In this document: piece after piece, positions 34,763 to 46,987 of the stretch
Numbering within the stretch: position 1 is the first letter of the stretch
How the letters are laid out: each line of letters begins with the position of its first letter
Made by a program: the position numbers and the translations under genes
NCBI RefSeq assembly: GCF_003086295.3
Contig: NC_092045.1
Location: forward strand, 24,246,890-24,310,889
Reading direction: 5' to 3'
Length of the DNA: 64,000 nucleotides
Source: Arachis hypogaea
Lineage: Eukaryota; Streptophyta; Magnoliopsida; Fabales; Fabaceae
Notes under the pieces: model-generated
Database searches by the model: none
Told to the model about the DNA's origin: nothing
Seen by the model: the letters and a program-made list of their open reading frames with translations, nothing else

Positions 34763-37700
34763 TTAATCAGAATCTGAATCAGCAACGACCGATGATCTGA
34801 CTGCTCTGCGCGTAGTTTCATCATATCCATCATTTTCATCATCCTCATATTTCTTCTCATCAATTATGCCTGTAAACCAACAGTTAGAGAACTTTACAGT
34901 CAATAAGTAAAGGAACGCAATGAAAAACATTACCTTTCTTTATGAGCAGAGCTTCGAGTGTTCTTGTGGAAAAATCATCTTTCCCTCCCAAATCTTGAAA
35001 TCCTATCAATCTATCTCCGGCAACTCCTTGCCTGAGCAAAAGAAACAGTATAGTGCTCAAATTTTCTTTCATAGAATATCCTTCTCATGTAATTTTTTTA
35101 TTATTTCTTAAAATTTGAATCTAAGACCTCTTTATAGAAGAATAAAGTACTTACTATTTTGACTATTCCATATTTATTACTATTGTACACATTATAAAGG
35201 TAGAGTGATAGACATTAGTACATAAAATAAAAGAGATCATTATTTAGTTGAAAATAGTAAAAATTAGTAAAAAGAAAAGATAGGTAGTTATTTTGGCTAG
35301 TTCTTAATTTCTTATACCATAGGTAGTTATTTTTAAAATAGTATGGGTCCACTTACACCATATTAATCTTATTGGCTTACAATGCTGAATAACTTATGTA
35401 TTCTAAATTTTATCAATTCAACCATTGAATCATATTATATTATTTTGATAATCAAACTCACAAATTTTGAAAGAATTAGAACATCAATAAACGAGTTATC
35501 TTAAAGTAGATATTTACTTGTATTTTCAAAATTATATTATAGTTCAAAATGTAGTAAGATTAAATATCAAATAATTTCCAAGTTTTATGAAATTTTGCGC
35601 AATTGATCTATTATGTTAAATGTCTGAATTTAATGGTTGAAATGACAGAACTCAGTGTATAAAAAGTTATTCACATGTGTAAGTCTTGTTCAGTTACATC
35701 AACAAATAACTTCTTAGCAAAAGATGGGAAGTTAAAGAGAGATCATTTTTGGATTTGGACACATGCAATAATCCTCTATGCATATGTAACAGACAACAGA
35801 TACCAGATAATAAGTAATAGATGAAGTATAAACTGGTCTGACAACATCAACCTTTTTATTTCTATAAAGCTACTAACAATTAGTCCCTAGGAAAAAGCAT
35901 GATAGTCTTAGGCACTTCGAATGTAAAGAGCCTGTTGCACAGTAAAGATTGATGATAGTCAATTTTTATATTTATTTTATTTTTTATTGTTTTGTGAAAC
36001 CAGCAACACACAATATGCTTTGTGAATACTAAAAGCACTCAATTAACATGACCAACAGTTATGAGGTAACAGATATAGGCCCACCTGAACAGTATGACAC
36101 AAGGCAAAGTCTTTATTGCCAGTTTTGCAACGAAGAATGGTGCATTCTGCATTTCATTATCAACAAAGAACACTGTTACACAATTTCTTTACCAAAAGAA
36201 AAACAGTGATGTTAAAGTAATAAGACTTATGTCACAATTAGATTGACTTAATGATGAGAAAACCGTCAAACATAAAATCTTCTCTACTGCAAATAATAAT
36301 AATGTAACCGTTAATGCTGACCTCTGCATCAAGCTTGATGAACTTCGTATCTATATGCTTTGATGAAAGGGACTTTAGATGCTTATCCATTATCCTGGAA
36401 ACATTTTAAGCATGCGTGAAAGGGTGAAGGGGACAGAGATGTGTTGAAGTCTAGCAACAACATGTAACCCAGAAAACATACTTGCACCGATAGAACTCCT
36501 TATGGTAGAAATGACAAATCACTTTTTCACTTCCGGTGACTTCAGCTAAGAAATCCCCTTCAGTTATCTCCCTGTACTCCCCATGACCTTTCTTCTTCCA
36601 TTCCTGCCGTTTCTCTGCTTCTTTCTAACAAGGCAAATCTAGTAATTATACCAAGGTATTTAATAAATAAATAAATAACATTGTCATGAATCCTGATACA
36701 TACGGAAATATTCCTACCTTAAGAGCTGCAATCCTATCTGCATGCAATTTTTCCAACTCAGGATCCTGATATATCCATTGTGTCATCCATTTGAAACAAG
36801 GGGAGAATATTGGGAATGGATTTTCTCAAGTCAAAATTTCACATGATCTTGTTGCATGAAGATTTTTAAATTTAATTAAGAACAAACAAGGGATCGCATC
36901 AGCATCTAAGTGATGGTACGAACTAACACATCGCAAGGTCATGTGAAAACTTCATGTGAGAAAATATAAGGTGTACACAAATAAGCATATATGACAAATT
37001 TGACAAGTTTACAAATCATACATCCATTAAATCATCAAGGTCAACCTCCTGGTTGGAAGAACTCGATGCCTGCACCTTCTCTTGTGCAAGCAATTCCTGC
37101 AGGAATCATAATATTAGTCAGATCACATCAGCATGAAACAGGTATTGTGCTATGAGAGTGAGGTGTGTGCTATGAATGTCATAACAGAATATGTGTGTGT
37201 TACGGTGGTTATAAGAGTTCCCCTATACAGATTATTCAGCTGCCCATCATCAACTATGGTAAGGTTCTTAAATATTTTGCCATAAGAACAACTTAACAAG
37301 AAAAGAAGAAAAAAGATAATTGTAGAACAATTTCAAGTTTTCAACACCATCAAAACTTCAAAGTATTGAAAAACCAAGACAGTTCAACTCCATGGACTCT
37401 TAGTTTGATCTTATGTGCAACAAAATACAAGGAATGGATCCTCTCAATTTCTTTTCCCTCAATAGTTTGGCAAAGTATGATCTCTCACCTTACACTTCTT
37501 AAGTGAGACCAAGAGAAAACATATGAGAGCAGATATTAAAAGGTAAAATATCACACTTTACCAAACAATTGATAGAAAAAAAATTGAGGTTCCACTCCCC
37601 AAAATAAAAACACATTTCAAGTGTATAGCAGAGTTTAAGCATTAAAAAGAACAGTCAAATACAGTAAGTAGTATTCTATATTTTTGTGTGTTCGTGGACA

Positions 37701-38970
37701 TGCGAGATGGAATGCAGCAAGACAGTAATTTCAGAACCACCAAATCACACAAATCTAACAAATAAAGCTTAATGTGATAGGAGAACATGTATGAATAATT
37801 ATATCTCTAGCTCTTCTGGACTAAATCTCCATATTGGTCCTGTGATTCAAGGCTTTCACTATTTTAGTTCCTCATATTCAAAATTCACTATACTGGTCCC
37901 GAAATCCATTCAGCTCCAGGCACCATACCTTTCCGGCATTGAGCCAACAGACGGAATGCTGAACTAACTCTAACTTGCCATGCTAGACATAAGACTAAAT
38001 GATATCGTTTCATTTTGGCACTTAAACAAGACAAAAACGAGGTCGTTTTGGAGAGTGAGGGGAGATAAAACTGTTTACACATCATATAAACTCTTATTCG
38101 TCTTCTCATTTTGTCTTGTTTAAGCGCCAAAATAAAACAACGCCGTTTAGCCCCAAGTCCAACATGACAAGTCAGAGCCAACTCAGCACATCATTCGCAG
38201 ACTCGGTACTAGAAAAGATCCAGGAACTAATATAGTGCCTAAGCTAAATCTCAGGACCAGTATAGTGAATTTTGGATTTGAAGAACTAAAATGGTGAAAG
38301 CCATGAACTGAGCAACCACTTTGGGGTTTTAGTCCACCTCTAACACGAGAGCCTCTTTTGGATTTGTCTCAATTTTGCATAGACTTTTGTTTTCTCTCTT
38401 TTTATATTTCTCTTATGCTAAAATTCTTCTATTTGGGTTCACAACATCAAATTTTAGACTTTTTAATCACAGAAACTCTAATACCATTAGATGAAATTAC
38501 TTGTCCCATAAGTTTAGGCTGACAGAGAGAAAGAATTTTCGGAAATGTCCAAAGCACTGATTATGGTGACTCCAATTGAACGACTGAATCAAAGGAACAA
38601 TGTCCAAAGCACTGTAAAATCAGACTCTCAATAACCTAAAACTAATAAGCAGTATTAGAAAGAACACCGGATACTTCAACCAATGGATTAAGCCATTAAC
38701 TGAAACAGGGTTAGGATGCCAAATCTTCACCCAAAACCTTAAGGCAATGGATGATGACCTTCACCTCTCACACTTGATATCTCATTGATAAGGAAAATGA
38801 CCTAGGATCTCATACAGATGTTGAATGGAACCCGCTAAACGAAAATGAATTTTGAAAAATGGAATGAGAAGAATTAGATGCTGAACCTTCTGATAATCAC
38901 GGGCAGCTGCAGCCATTACGTTTCCAAAGGCAAGATTTGACAAAGTGGACTTTACTGCGTTCGGATCCAT
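34763..38970 (-). CDS. PLP3: Phosducin-like protein 3 (thioredoxin-fold chaperone helper), 8 coding exons
   Basis: Coding exons, each with GT-AG introns: 38887-38970, 37022-37096, 36718-36765, 36482-36624, 36322-36394, 36085-36146, 34934-35031, 34763-34869. They total 690 bases, giving 229 residues, the usual length for plant PLP3. The N-terminus reads MDPNAVKSTLSNLAFGNVMA. A helical region follows (DPELEKLHADRIAALK), then the thioredoxin-like fold (VICHFYHKEFYRCKIMDKHL; KLAIKTLPCVILF; DRLIGFQDLGGKDDFSTRTL) and an acidic tail ending VADSDSD. It lacks the redox CXXC pair, as the family does. The family helps the CCT chaperonin fold tubulin, and Arabidopsis PLP3 supports microtubule formation; that role is inferred here. 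The start is chosen by homology; the frame stays open 71 codons upstream (to 39183). Intron 1 (1.8 kb) carries a fold-back element. Confidence 0.95.
37817..38337. mobile_element. Fold-back (inverted-repeat) element in PLP3 intron 1
   Basis: The left half starts TGGACTAAATCTCC and includes CACTATTTTAGTTCC and ATTCACTATACTGGTCC. The right half, read on the other strand, starts TGGACTAAAACCCC and includes CACCATTTTAGTTC and ATTCACTATACTGGTCC. Pairing continues inward through TTGGC(A/G)CTTAAACAAGACA, so almost all of the 0.5 kb can fold into one hairpin. It has no coding capacity. I do not see a convincing target duplication; a Mutator-like origin is possible. Confidence 0.75.
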
Positions 38971-39183
38971 TTCGAAACACGAAAGAAACGCGGAGAAGCC
39001 TCCCGCTCGAACGGTTGAGATCTGTGTGTAATGTATGCACAAATTGGGAAGAGAAGGGAAGGGACGAGGGAGGAAGAACCAACCTCCGGTGCTTGCTAGT
39101 AGTATAGATGCGGAGGGAAACTGTGGCAAGGATCGTGAAATCGGACGATTCAGGCTTCCAGGTCCCAACCTAAACTGTAGCAA

Positions 39184-39600
39184 GGATAGCTAAAATATAT
39201 TTTTGTTTTTGAAATTTTAAAAACAGTAATTACCTAAATAGTCCCAAAATTTTAGAATCGGATATTCTAATTTCCAAGAAAAATTAGTACACAGATCAAT
39301 CTTTAAGGTTTTATTTCGGCAGACAAATCAATTCTCAGTTTATTTTTTGACAGAGTAATTACCCAGATCAATTCCCAAAGATTTTAAAAACAGAGATTTT
39401 AGTCAAAAAAATTAATGTACAAATCAATCCCTAATATTTCTCTCTGTTAGACATAATAGTCTTCCGTCCAAAAATAAAATAAAATAAAATTATTATTATT
39501 ATTAATTGCACAATAATATTGTACTGTAGCTTTTGTATTTTTTGGATAAAAATAATGATAAATTTATTTATTAAATTCTTATATATATCATTATACACTA
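39184..39600. other. AT-rich upstream DNA of PLP3 with transposon-like repeats
   Basis: The phrase TAATTACCTAAATAGTCCC at 39230 resembles the outer arm of the inverted-repeat element at 13643. Related phrases (CAGATCAAT, CAAATCAAT) recur two or three times. This looks like a remnant of the same or a similar inverted-repeat family close to the PLP3 promoter. Confidence 0.45.
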
Positions 39601-40061
39601 GATAGCCATGGTTTTATCTCCGAGCTGGAGACCTCCCCGCATCTCACGCCGGCTACAGTCCCACCTGGAGGCTCTCTTCCATGGTGGCATCTCCTCCAGC
39701 TGGCTTTTCATGGACAGGGATGCATGTACTCCTCTGTCCTTGGTTGCATCAGCCATCCCTTTCATATTCTCTCTCACGCAACCTCGGATCCCTTTCACCG
39801 AATCGCTCACGCAACCTTCCTTCTTCACGGATTTGTTTGAACAGGTAATGATTTCTTGGAACCCTAAGAGCTTTGCTTTCTTCTCCAAATTCCCTTTCGT
39901 CTGCCCTAGGGAACTCTGTCTACGAGCTCTGTTTTCTTGGGAGTTTGGTTCATCGCCGTTCATTCAGGTTAGTGATTTCCCAATTTTTGGCTCAGATTCA
40001 AGATCTCAGATCAATGAATCAGGTGCATCCAAACCAATTTTTCTGTTCGATGGTTAAGCGA
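39601..40061. other. GC-richer block with overlapping open frames, unidentified
   Basis: An open frame of 149 codons on the plus strand (39608-40057) and one of 121 codons on the minus strand (39598-39963) overlap. I recognise neither. The block precedes the duplicated region and may be a first exon or leader of the RPA-like gene, or captured host DNA in a transposon. Confidence 0.3.
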
Positions 40062-40335
40062 GATTTTGTTCTCTAGGATTTGTGAAATTCCTAATCTTGC
40101 AAATCGTGATGCTTTTTGGTATCTGTTCGACGGTTAAGCCAGATGTTATTGTGTAGGGTTTGTGAAATTTCTAATTTTGCAAATTTTGTATGTGATTTGA
40201 TTTTGTTCTCTAGGGTTTCTGAAATTTCTAATCTTGCAAAATTGTGATGTTTTTTGGTATCTGTTCGACGGTTAACCCATATGTTATTCTGTAGGGTTTG
40301 TGAAATTTTTAATTTTGCAAATTTTGTATGTGACT
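40062..40335. repeat. Two tandem copies of a 137-base unit
   Basis: The unit runs AGATTTTGTTCTCTAGG... through GTATCTGTTCGACGGTTAA and GTAGGGTTTGTGAAATTT... and repeats with a spacing of about 137 bases. Copies differ by a few bases. No coding meaning is evident. Confidence 0.7.
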
Positions 40336-40799
40336 TGGTTTGTTTCTGGGTTCATGTTGTTGGTCACATTCTTTGGCAGTTGCTGTTAACCTTTAGTTTG
40401 AACTCATTATCAGTTCTTCTTTTGTTCTGTTGAATTGTTTGTTGCATGTGGTTTGTGTATTTCATGAATCTATTTCTAATTTTTTTATTTTCTGTACATT
40501 CAACAAATCCATTGAGTTTTTAAATTGTTTTCTGTATTCAGAATCATGTTCTGTTACTTATGTTTCATGTGAAATTTTATGAAGCACTCTCATATATTAT
40601 ATTGAAAGTAGACCAATTGAATGCAATATTAAAATTTCATGAATGTATTTTTGTATTTTTATTTTGTGTATATTCAAATAAACCATTAAGTTTAGATAAA
40701 GTTAATTGGTGGTTGCATTTGGGCATGTGGACTAGGTTATCTTCCCTTGAAGATGTCTTTTGTATAGGTAATGATGTTCTGCTATACATTCTTCACTGA

Positions 40800-43730
40800 A
40801 AATGTGGGAATGTCTATCAAGGTATGGGCTTTCTATCTAATCTATTTGGTGAGTGGTGATGTGATTGATAGAAATTTATTGATAGCTTTTTGGTGAGTTA
40901 TTTTTGTATTCTGAAGAAACCTTTTGTTAGTCAACTCATTTCCATTCGAATCCTTTATTAGTTATGCAAAAAATGCTGTGTATTTCAGCTCTTGCAAAGA
41001 AGTGGAGCTGATTGTCATGAATTTGTTTGCTCTTTCATAAAGGAATGTGCTTCTGCCACTCCGATTCAAGTTGAATATATACAATTCCATTTGCTGTTCA
41101 AGTTTTGTATTCAAGTTCTGATTTTTTCAGGTCTTTCATTTTTTTGTTGTTTGTGTTAAAATTATTTAATATTCCAGCTATTGATTGACATATTTTTATT
41201 GATGTTTGTCTATACTTTTTTTTCATTCATCTGCTGTTTTGAATGTATTCCTACCTAACACATTTACCAACTCTCATTGCCATGAGTAGAATCATTGTTT
41301 GGGGTAGTTGATGACTGCCTTCCCTATGGTCTAATGATATGTAGGTGCATTGTAGTAGGTGTGGTGTGATTAGTTGTCTCTATGCCACTGAATGGAGATG
41401 AGAATGTGGGAATGCCTATCAAGGTATGCGCTTTCTATCTAACCTATTTGGTGAGTGGTGATGTGATTGATATGAATTGATTCATAGCTTCTTCCTCATT
41501 GAATGAAAGATTTGGTTATTCAACTCAATTGCATTCTCAATTTTTTATTATTTATGTAAAAATTATTTTGTATTTCAGCTCTTGAAAAGACATGGGGGGG
41601 TCTTTGTCCTGAATTTGAGATGTCATTCACAAAAGAAGTGGCTTTCTCAGAATAAGATAGCACCACTGCACTATTTGTGTTACTAGGTCTGCCCCAAAGT
41701 TTAACTAATTTTCACAATTTTTTCCATTTTTATTTTCTATTGATAATTAGAGTAAAAAATGATGGCATCACTGCATTATTTGTGTTACTGGTTGCATGTG
41801 GGTTGTGTGGATCATTATCAAGGAATAGGTTTTGTACATAATCTATTGTATCAGTGGTGATGTGATTCACAAAAATTGATGTGTAGCATGTTGTTTATTT
41901 ATTTATTTTTTAAGTTCAACTGGATTGGATTATATTTTTTTTGTTGTTTGTGTTAAATTTATTTTATATTTTCGCTGTTGGATGGACGTACACCTCCTTG
42001 GCCTCAAGTTAAGAGGTTCATTGAGAAAAGAATGGCCTTGTGCGAGTAAAATGGGTTCACGGTATTCTTTGTCTAACTAGCACATGTCTTTATCCAAAGA
42101 AAAACTATCCAGCAGCTGGTCTTCCCATAAAAATATGTTCTCCACACATAATAAGGTTGTGCTATATATTCTTTATTGGAAATTGGATTATTCAAGTTCT
42201 GATTTTTTCATCTCTTTCATTTTTTTGTTGTTTGTGTTAAGATTATTTAATATTTCAGCTGTTGATTGACATATTTTTATTGATGTTTGTTTATACTTTT
42301 TTTTTCTCATTCATCTGCTGTTTTGAATGTATTCCTACCTAATACATTTACCAACTCTCATTGTCATGAGTATAATCATTGTTTGGGGTAGTTGGTGACT
42401 GCCTTCCCTATGGTCTAATGACATGTAGGTGCACTGCAGTAGGTGTGGTGTGATATCTCAATTTCTGGTCCCTGTTTCTTAATTTCTTGAAAGTTTCACT
42501 TCTTTTTCCTGTTTTTGTCTTGGTTCAGGTTTTGCTCCTATGATTAGTTGTCTCTATGCCATTGAATGGAGATGAGAATGTGGGAATGCCTATCACGGTA
42601 TGGGCTTTCTATCTAACCTATTTGGTGAGTGGTGATGTGATTGATATGAATTGATTCATAGCTTTTTCCTCATTAAATAAAAGATTTGGTTATTTAACTC
42701 AATTGCATTCTCATTTTTTTTATCATTTATGTAAAAATTATTTTGTATTTCAGCTCTTGAAAAGACATGGGGTCTTTGTCCTGAATTTGAGATGTCATTC
42801 ACAAAGGAAGTGGCTTTGTTAGAATAAGATGGCATCACTCTACTATTTGTGTTACTAAGTCTGCCCCAAAGTTTAACTAATTTTCACAGTTTTTTCCATT
42901 CTTATTTTCTATTGATAATTAGAGAAAAAAAATGATGGCATCATTCCACTATTTGTGTTTCTGGTTGCATGTGGGTTGTGTGGATGATTATGAAGGAATG
43001 GGTTTTGTACCTAATCTATTCTACCAATGGTGATGTGATTCAGAAAAATTGATGTGTAACTTGTTGTTTATTTATTTATTTTTTAAGTTCAACGGAATTG
43101 GATTACATTTTTCTGTTGATTGTGTTAAATTTGTTTTATATTTCAGCTGTTGGATAGACATACACCTCCTTGGCCTCAAGTTAAGAGGTTCATTGAGAAA
43201 GGAATGGCTGTGTGCGAGTAAAATGGGTTCATGGTATTCTTTGTCTAACTAGCACATGTCTTTATCCAAAGAAAAAACTATCCAGCAGCTGGTCTTCCCA
43301 TGAAAATGTGTTCTCTACACATAATAAGGTTGTGCTATATATTCTTTATTGGAAATTAGAAATTTGGGAATCATTATCAAGGTATGAGGTTTTAGTCTCA
43401 TCCATTTCATGAATGGTGATGTGATTGACAGGTTTTTATTCATGTTTGTCTATACTTTTGATCCCATTTATCTGCTGTTTCGAATCTATCCTTACCTAAC
43501 ACATTTACTAACTCTCATTGCCATCACTAGAATCATTGTTTGGGGTAGTTGATGACTGCCTTCCCTATGGTCTAATGACATGTAGCTGCACTGTAGTAGG
43601 TGTGGTGTGATATCTCAATTTTTGGTCCCTATTTTTTGATTTCTCGAAAATTTCACTTGTTTTTCCTATTTTTGTGTTGGTTCAGCTTTTGCTGCTATGA
43701 TTAGTTGTCTATATGCCATTGAATGGAGAT
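40800..43730 (+). repeat. Tandem segmental duplication, about 1.17-kb unit
   Basis: Copies begin with GTGGGAATGCCTATCA near 40805, 41405 and 42578. The second and third are full or nearly full; the first lacks an internal part, and a partial fourth starts near 43366. Shared landmarks include CCTCCTTGGCCTCAAGTTAA (about 41994 and 43166) and GTTTGGGGTAGTTG (about 41300, 42381 and 43540). It contains no open frame that I recognise and leads into the RPA-like pseudogene. Confidence 0.75.
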
Positions 43731-43962
43731 GCATATGGACTGAGATTTTGTTTTCCCTCCATTTCCCTCCTCAATTTGAATTCAAAAAGGTGAGATTGTG
43801 TCCTGGATTTTTTTCTATAAAAGGATGGTTGGTGAAGCACATTGAATGCACAAACATTCTATTGTGTTCTATTTGCTCCTAAGCTATATCTATTTCAGAA
43901 TTTTTCTGTTTACATTTTGATCTATTTCATCAACTCTCTTTATCTCCTTTCTTTTTACTGCA

Positions 43963-46782
43963 ATGCCTCCTCTATTTGATATGATTTCTAAGATGCATCC
44001 TCCTAGAGAGGCTTGGAGGCTGAAAGTTAGGGTTCTCCTTGATGAGCATGTTATCCCCTATTAGCTTCTCTTTTAAATATGGTCTTACTTGTTTTTTAAG
44101 TTTTCCACTTTAAATTATGTGTTTCATTAATCTGATTTTGTTCTTTTGTTCGATTTCTAGTGTGGAAAAATTCAAGCTATAGTCAAGAAACCACTCCTTA
44201 ATAGGTTTAGGGATCATATAGTTGAAGGTCAAGTTTATAGAATGGCATATTTTACTATTGTGTCAAATCATGGTAGTTATAAAGCAACTTCTCATGAATT
44301 CAAATTGGTTTTCCTTCACCGAACCACTATCGTAGCTGTTGATGAAGATGTTATCCCTAAGACTTGTTTCAACATGTTTTCTTTTTCTGAGCTGCTGAAC
44401 ATGACCTAAGATTATGATTTTTTTAGTTGGTGTGTATATCTTCCTGCTTTTCTGTTATTGAAGTTTTTTTAACAAATCCTTTGAATAGTTAATAGGTTGT
44501 GTTTATTTGGAATAGATGTCATTGGTCTTTTAACTTCAGTGGGAGAAGAGAAAGAATATGCAAAAGAGGGAAAAATTGTGAAAATGATTGCATTGGAATT
44601 AACTTCAAAAGAGTATGTTGATTAAGTCATTTCTGGTGCTTTCTCTTTATCTTTTAATGATCTTTTTTGCTTATTTTCTGTTTGATTCTTTGTCATCTTT
44701 TGAGTTTCAGTCTTACAATATGATGTGCATTGTTTGGAGATTATGTTAATCAAGTAAATCATTTCCTTGCCTCTGGCTATGTCGAGCAGCCTGTTGTAGT
44801 CATTCAACTTGCAAAAGTCAAGTTCTTTAGGGGTATATTATTTTTTTTCTGTACATCTCATGGCTACTCTAGGTGTTGTCTCCAATAAAGTTTGCTAGAC
44901 TCTTTCTTTGTTGCTGTGTAGGTCAAGTAGGTCTTCAAAATGTGATGTATGCCACTTAAATGTTATTTAATCATGATCTTCCTAAAGTTGTTGAATTCAG
45001 GCAGAGGTTAGCATGCTTTATTTTGTTGATGTTTCTTGTTTTCTTTATTTACAAGCAATCTAGAGTAACAAGTATAAGTATTTGAATTAATTTTTTTTAG
45101 TATGATTGAGCAAGGTGTCAATGGTACCCAACCACTGTTTATTGTAAATGAGGGTAAAGTTGTCTCCTTGAAAGATGATTTCATGCGTTTAACTAGAAAA
45201 TGCACTATTGAAGAGCTTCAAGATAACAATCATGTTATCTTCTTTTGATTTAGTTGTGTTTATGTTTCTTTTATACAGAAATGAACCGAAAAAGAAAATC
45301 AAACAACAATTTCTAGATCTGTTTTTTCATTCATGTTGTTAATTAACTTTGAAATGTCCATTGGATAGGAGGGTTCTTTTATCATTTTTGGTGCAATCCA
45401 AGGTATTGCTGAGGATGGAGGTTGGTGGTATTCTGCTTGTGTGTGTGGAAAGGGTATCTATCCTCAAAATGGTGCATATTACTGTGATTTTTGTTTGAAG
45501 CACATCACTAATGTCACTCCAAGGTCAGAAATTTTGTTGAAAATGTCTTCTTATTTTGTCTTGTGGATTGTTTATAAAAATAATGTTTCTTGATATTATT
45601 TATCTGAATGATTGTGTTTCCCTTTTTTTCTCTCTGCAGATTTAAAATTAAAATAACAGTTGAAGATCATACTTGGGAGGGTATTTTCCTTCTCTTTGAT
45701 CGTGAGGCATCTTATTTTCTTAAGAAATCATGTGCTGACTTGTTTACTGAGGTTCAAAGAGATGCAAGTGTATGTTGTTAGTTTTCTTTTATGTGTTGTT
45801 CAGTTTATGGGATGTGATATTTCTTATTCAAACTCTGTATTTCTTATGTATTACCTTCAAAATAGTTTATATATGGGGATACTTATCCTCCCATATTTCA
45901 AGGGCTCATTGGAAAGAAGTTGCTGTTCAAGGTTGATACCAAAGGTGTCCCACATGATACATTTTATGGCACTTTTCGAGTTAGGAGAATATGTGATGAT
46001 CCCACCATTATTGCGATGTTTGAACTTCCCGATTATGATGCTGATGACGAGTCTACTCCAAAAAAGGTGAGATATACATACAAATATTTTTAGATCGTGT
46101 TAATTCATGATTCATTTCTTATTTTTATTTTTTTATTGTGCTGTGGTGAATTTTTGTTATGGTCTTATGTATTTTTAAACTCTAATGGCATATGAATAGG
46201 AGCATGATTTACACAAATTTATTCCTTGTGGAAAAGGGGATGTTGGTATTAAGAAGGAGTCATCAAAGACTTTTATCAAAAGTGACAAAGATGCTGGTGA
46301 GTATTCTGGGATTTTGTGTAAATCCCCAATTCTTATAGATTTTCTGGCTGAAAAACAGCCTGCTGTTTCCAGAGGGACTGAGTTTGTTGGCTTAATTGAC
46401 GGTGAACATGGAAAAGAAGAGAAAACACCCAGCAATGATACTGTTAGTGATGATCTTTCTGCTGAATTGGATATATTGCTTAGCTCAGCAGAAAAAGAAA
46501 CTCAGGTGCTGATGTATAATATTTTTTTTCTCATTCCTATGTGTGCTGTTTCTAATTGTATTTTGCATTCTTGAGTGAGTTTCATAGCTTTTTTAATTTT
46601 CTTTGTCTTAGGAGGTGTTGTCCCATGTTCTTGAAGCACCTTCGCAATATGGAGAGAAGCTTATTCATGAAAATGATGTTGTCACCTCCAAGGGTAAGAG
46701 GAATTTAAATCCCCAATTTGAAGAGGCTGCTGTTGATGCAGATGGACGTGGGTTCAAGGTTGCCAAGGTTAATGGAGTTTGA
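43963..46782 (+). pseudogene. RPA70-like single-strand DNA-binding protein, broken
   Basis: Eleven exon-like blocks with splice signals can be followed. The start is MPPLFDMISKMHPPREAWRL, an OB-fold N-terminus of the plant RPA70-like (DUF223) type, but about 30 residues are missing after KVRVL. Exon 2 (44161-44429) reads CGKIQAIVKKPLLNRFRDHI and is hit by TAA at 44407 and an extra T near 44415. A second TAA lies at 44957. Later exons hold the zinc-binding block CVCGKGIYPQNGAYYCDFC (near 45420-45520) and the C-terminal OB fold (IFLLFDREASYFLKKSCADL), ending VDADGRGFKVAK. Such proteins bind single-stranded DNA in replication and repair. Similar genes are also carried by plant Helitrons; no helicase is seen here. 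Confidence 0.8.
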
Positions 46783-46987
46783 TTCAAGGTGTGGAATTGA
46801 GTTGCTGTGTCTAGGTGTAGGTGTTTTATATAGTGTATCTATAAGTATTTAAGAAGGCTTGTGATTCCAAATAGATGGACATGTAATCATGCTGGCTGGA
46901 TGCTATTTTGATTTGACTTTTTTGGATTGTGTCCAACAAATAGGATTGTCAGATATATGGGTTTTCCTTTTGTGATGGCTCGGGTCA
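46783..46987. other. 3' flank of the RPA-like pseudogene
   Basis: AT-rich with no gene. It ends at the probable start of the large LTR-type sequence. Confidence 0.4.

Noticed and set aside
38971..39183. 71-codon N-terminal extension of PLP3
   Set aside because: The frame is open, but the family start MDPxAVKSTLSNLAFGN is conserved at 38970, so the upstream part is most likely untranslated.
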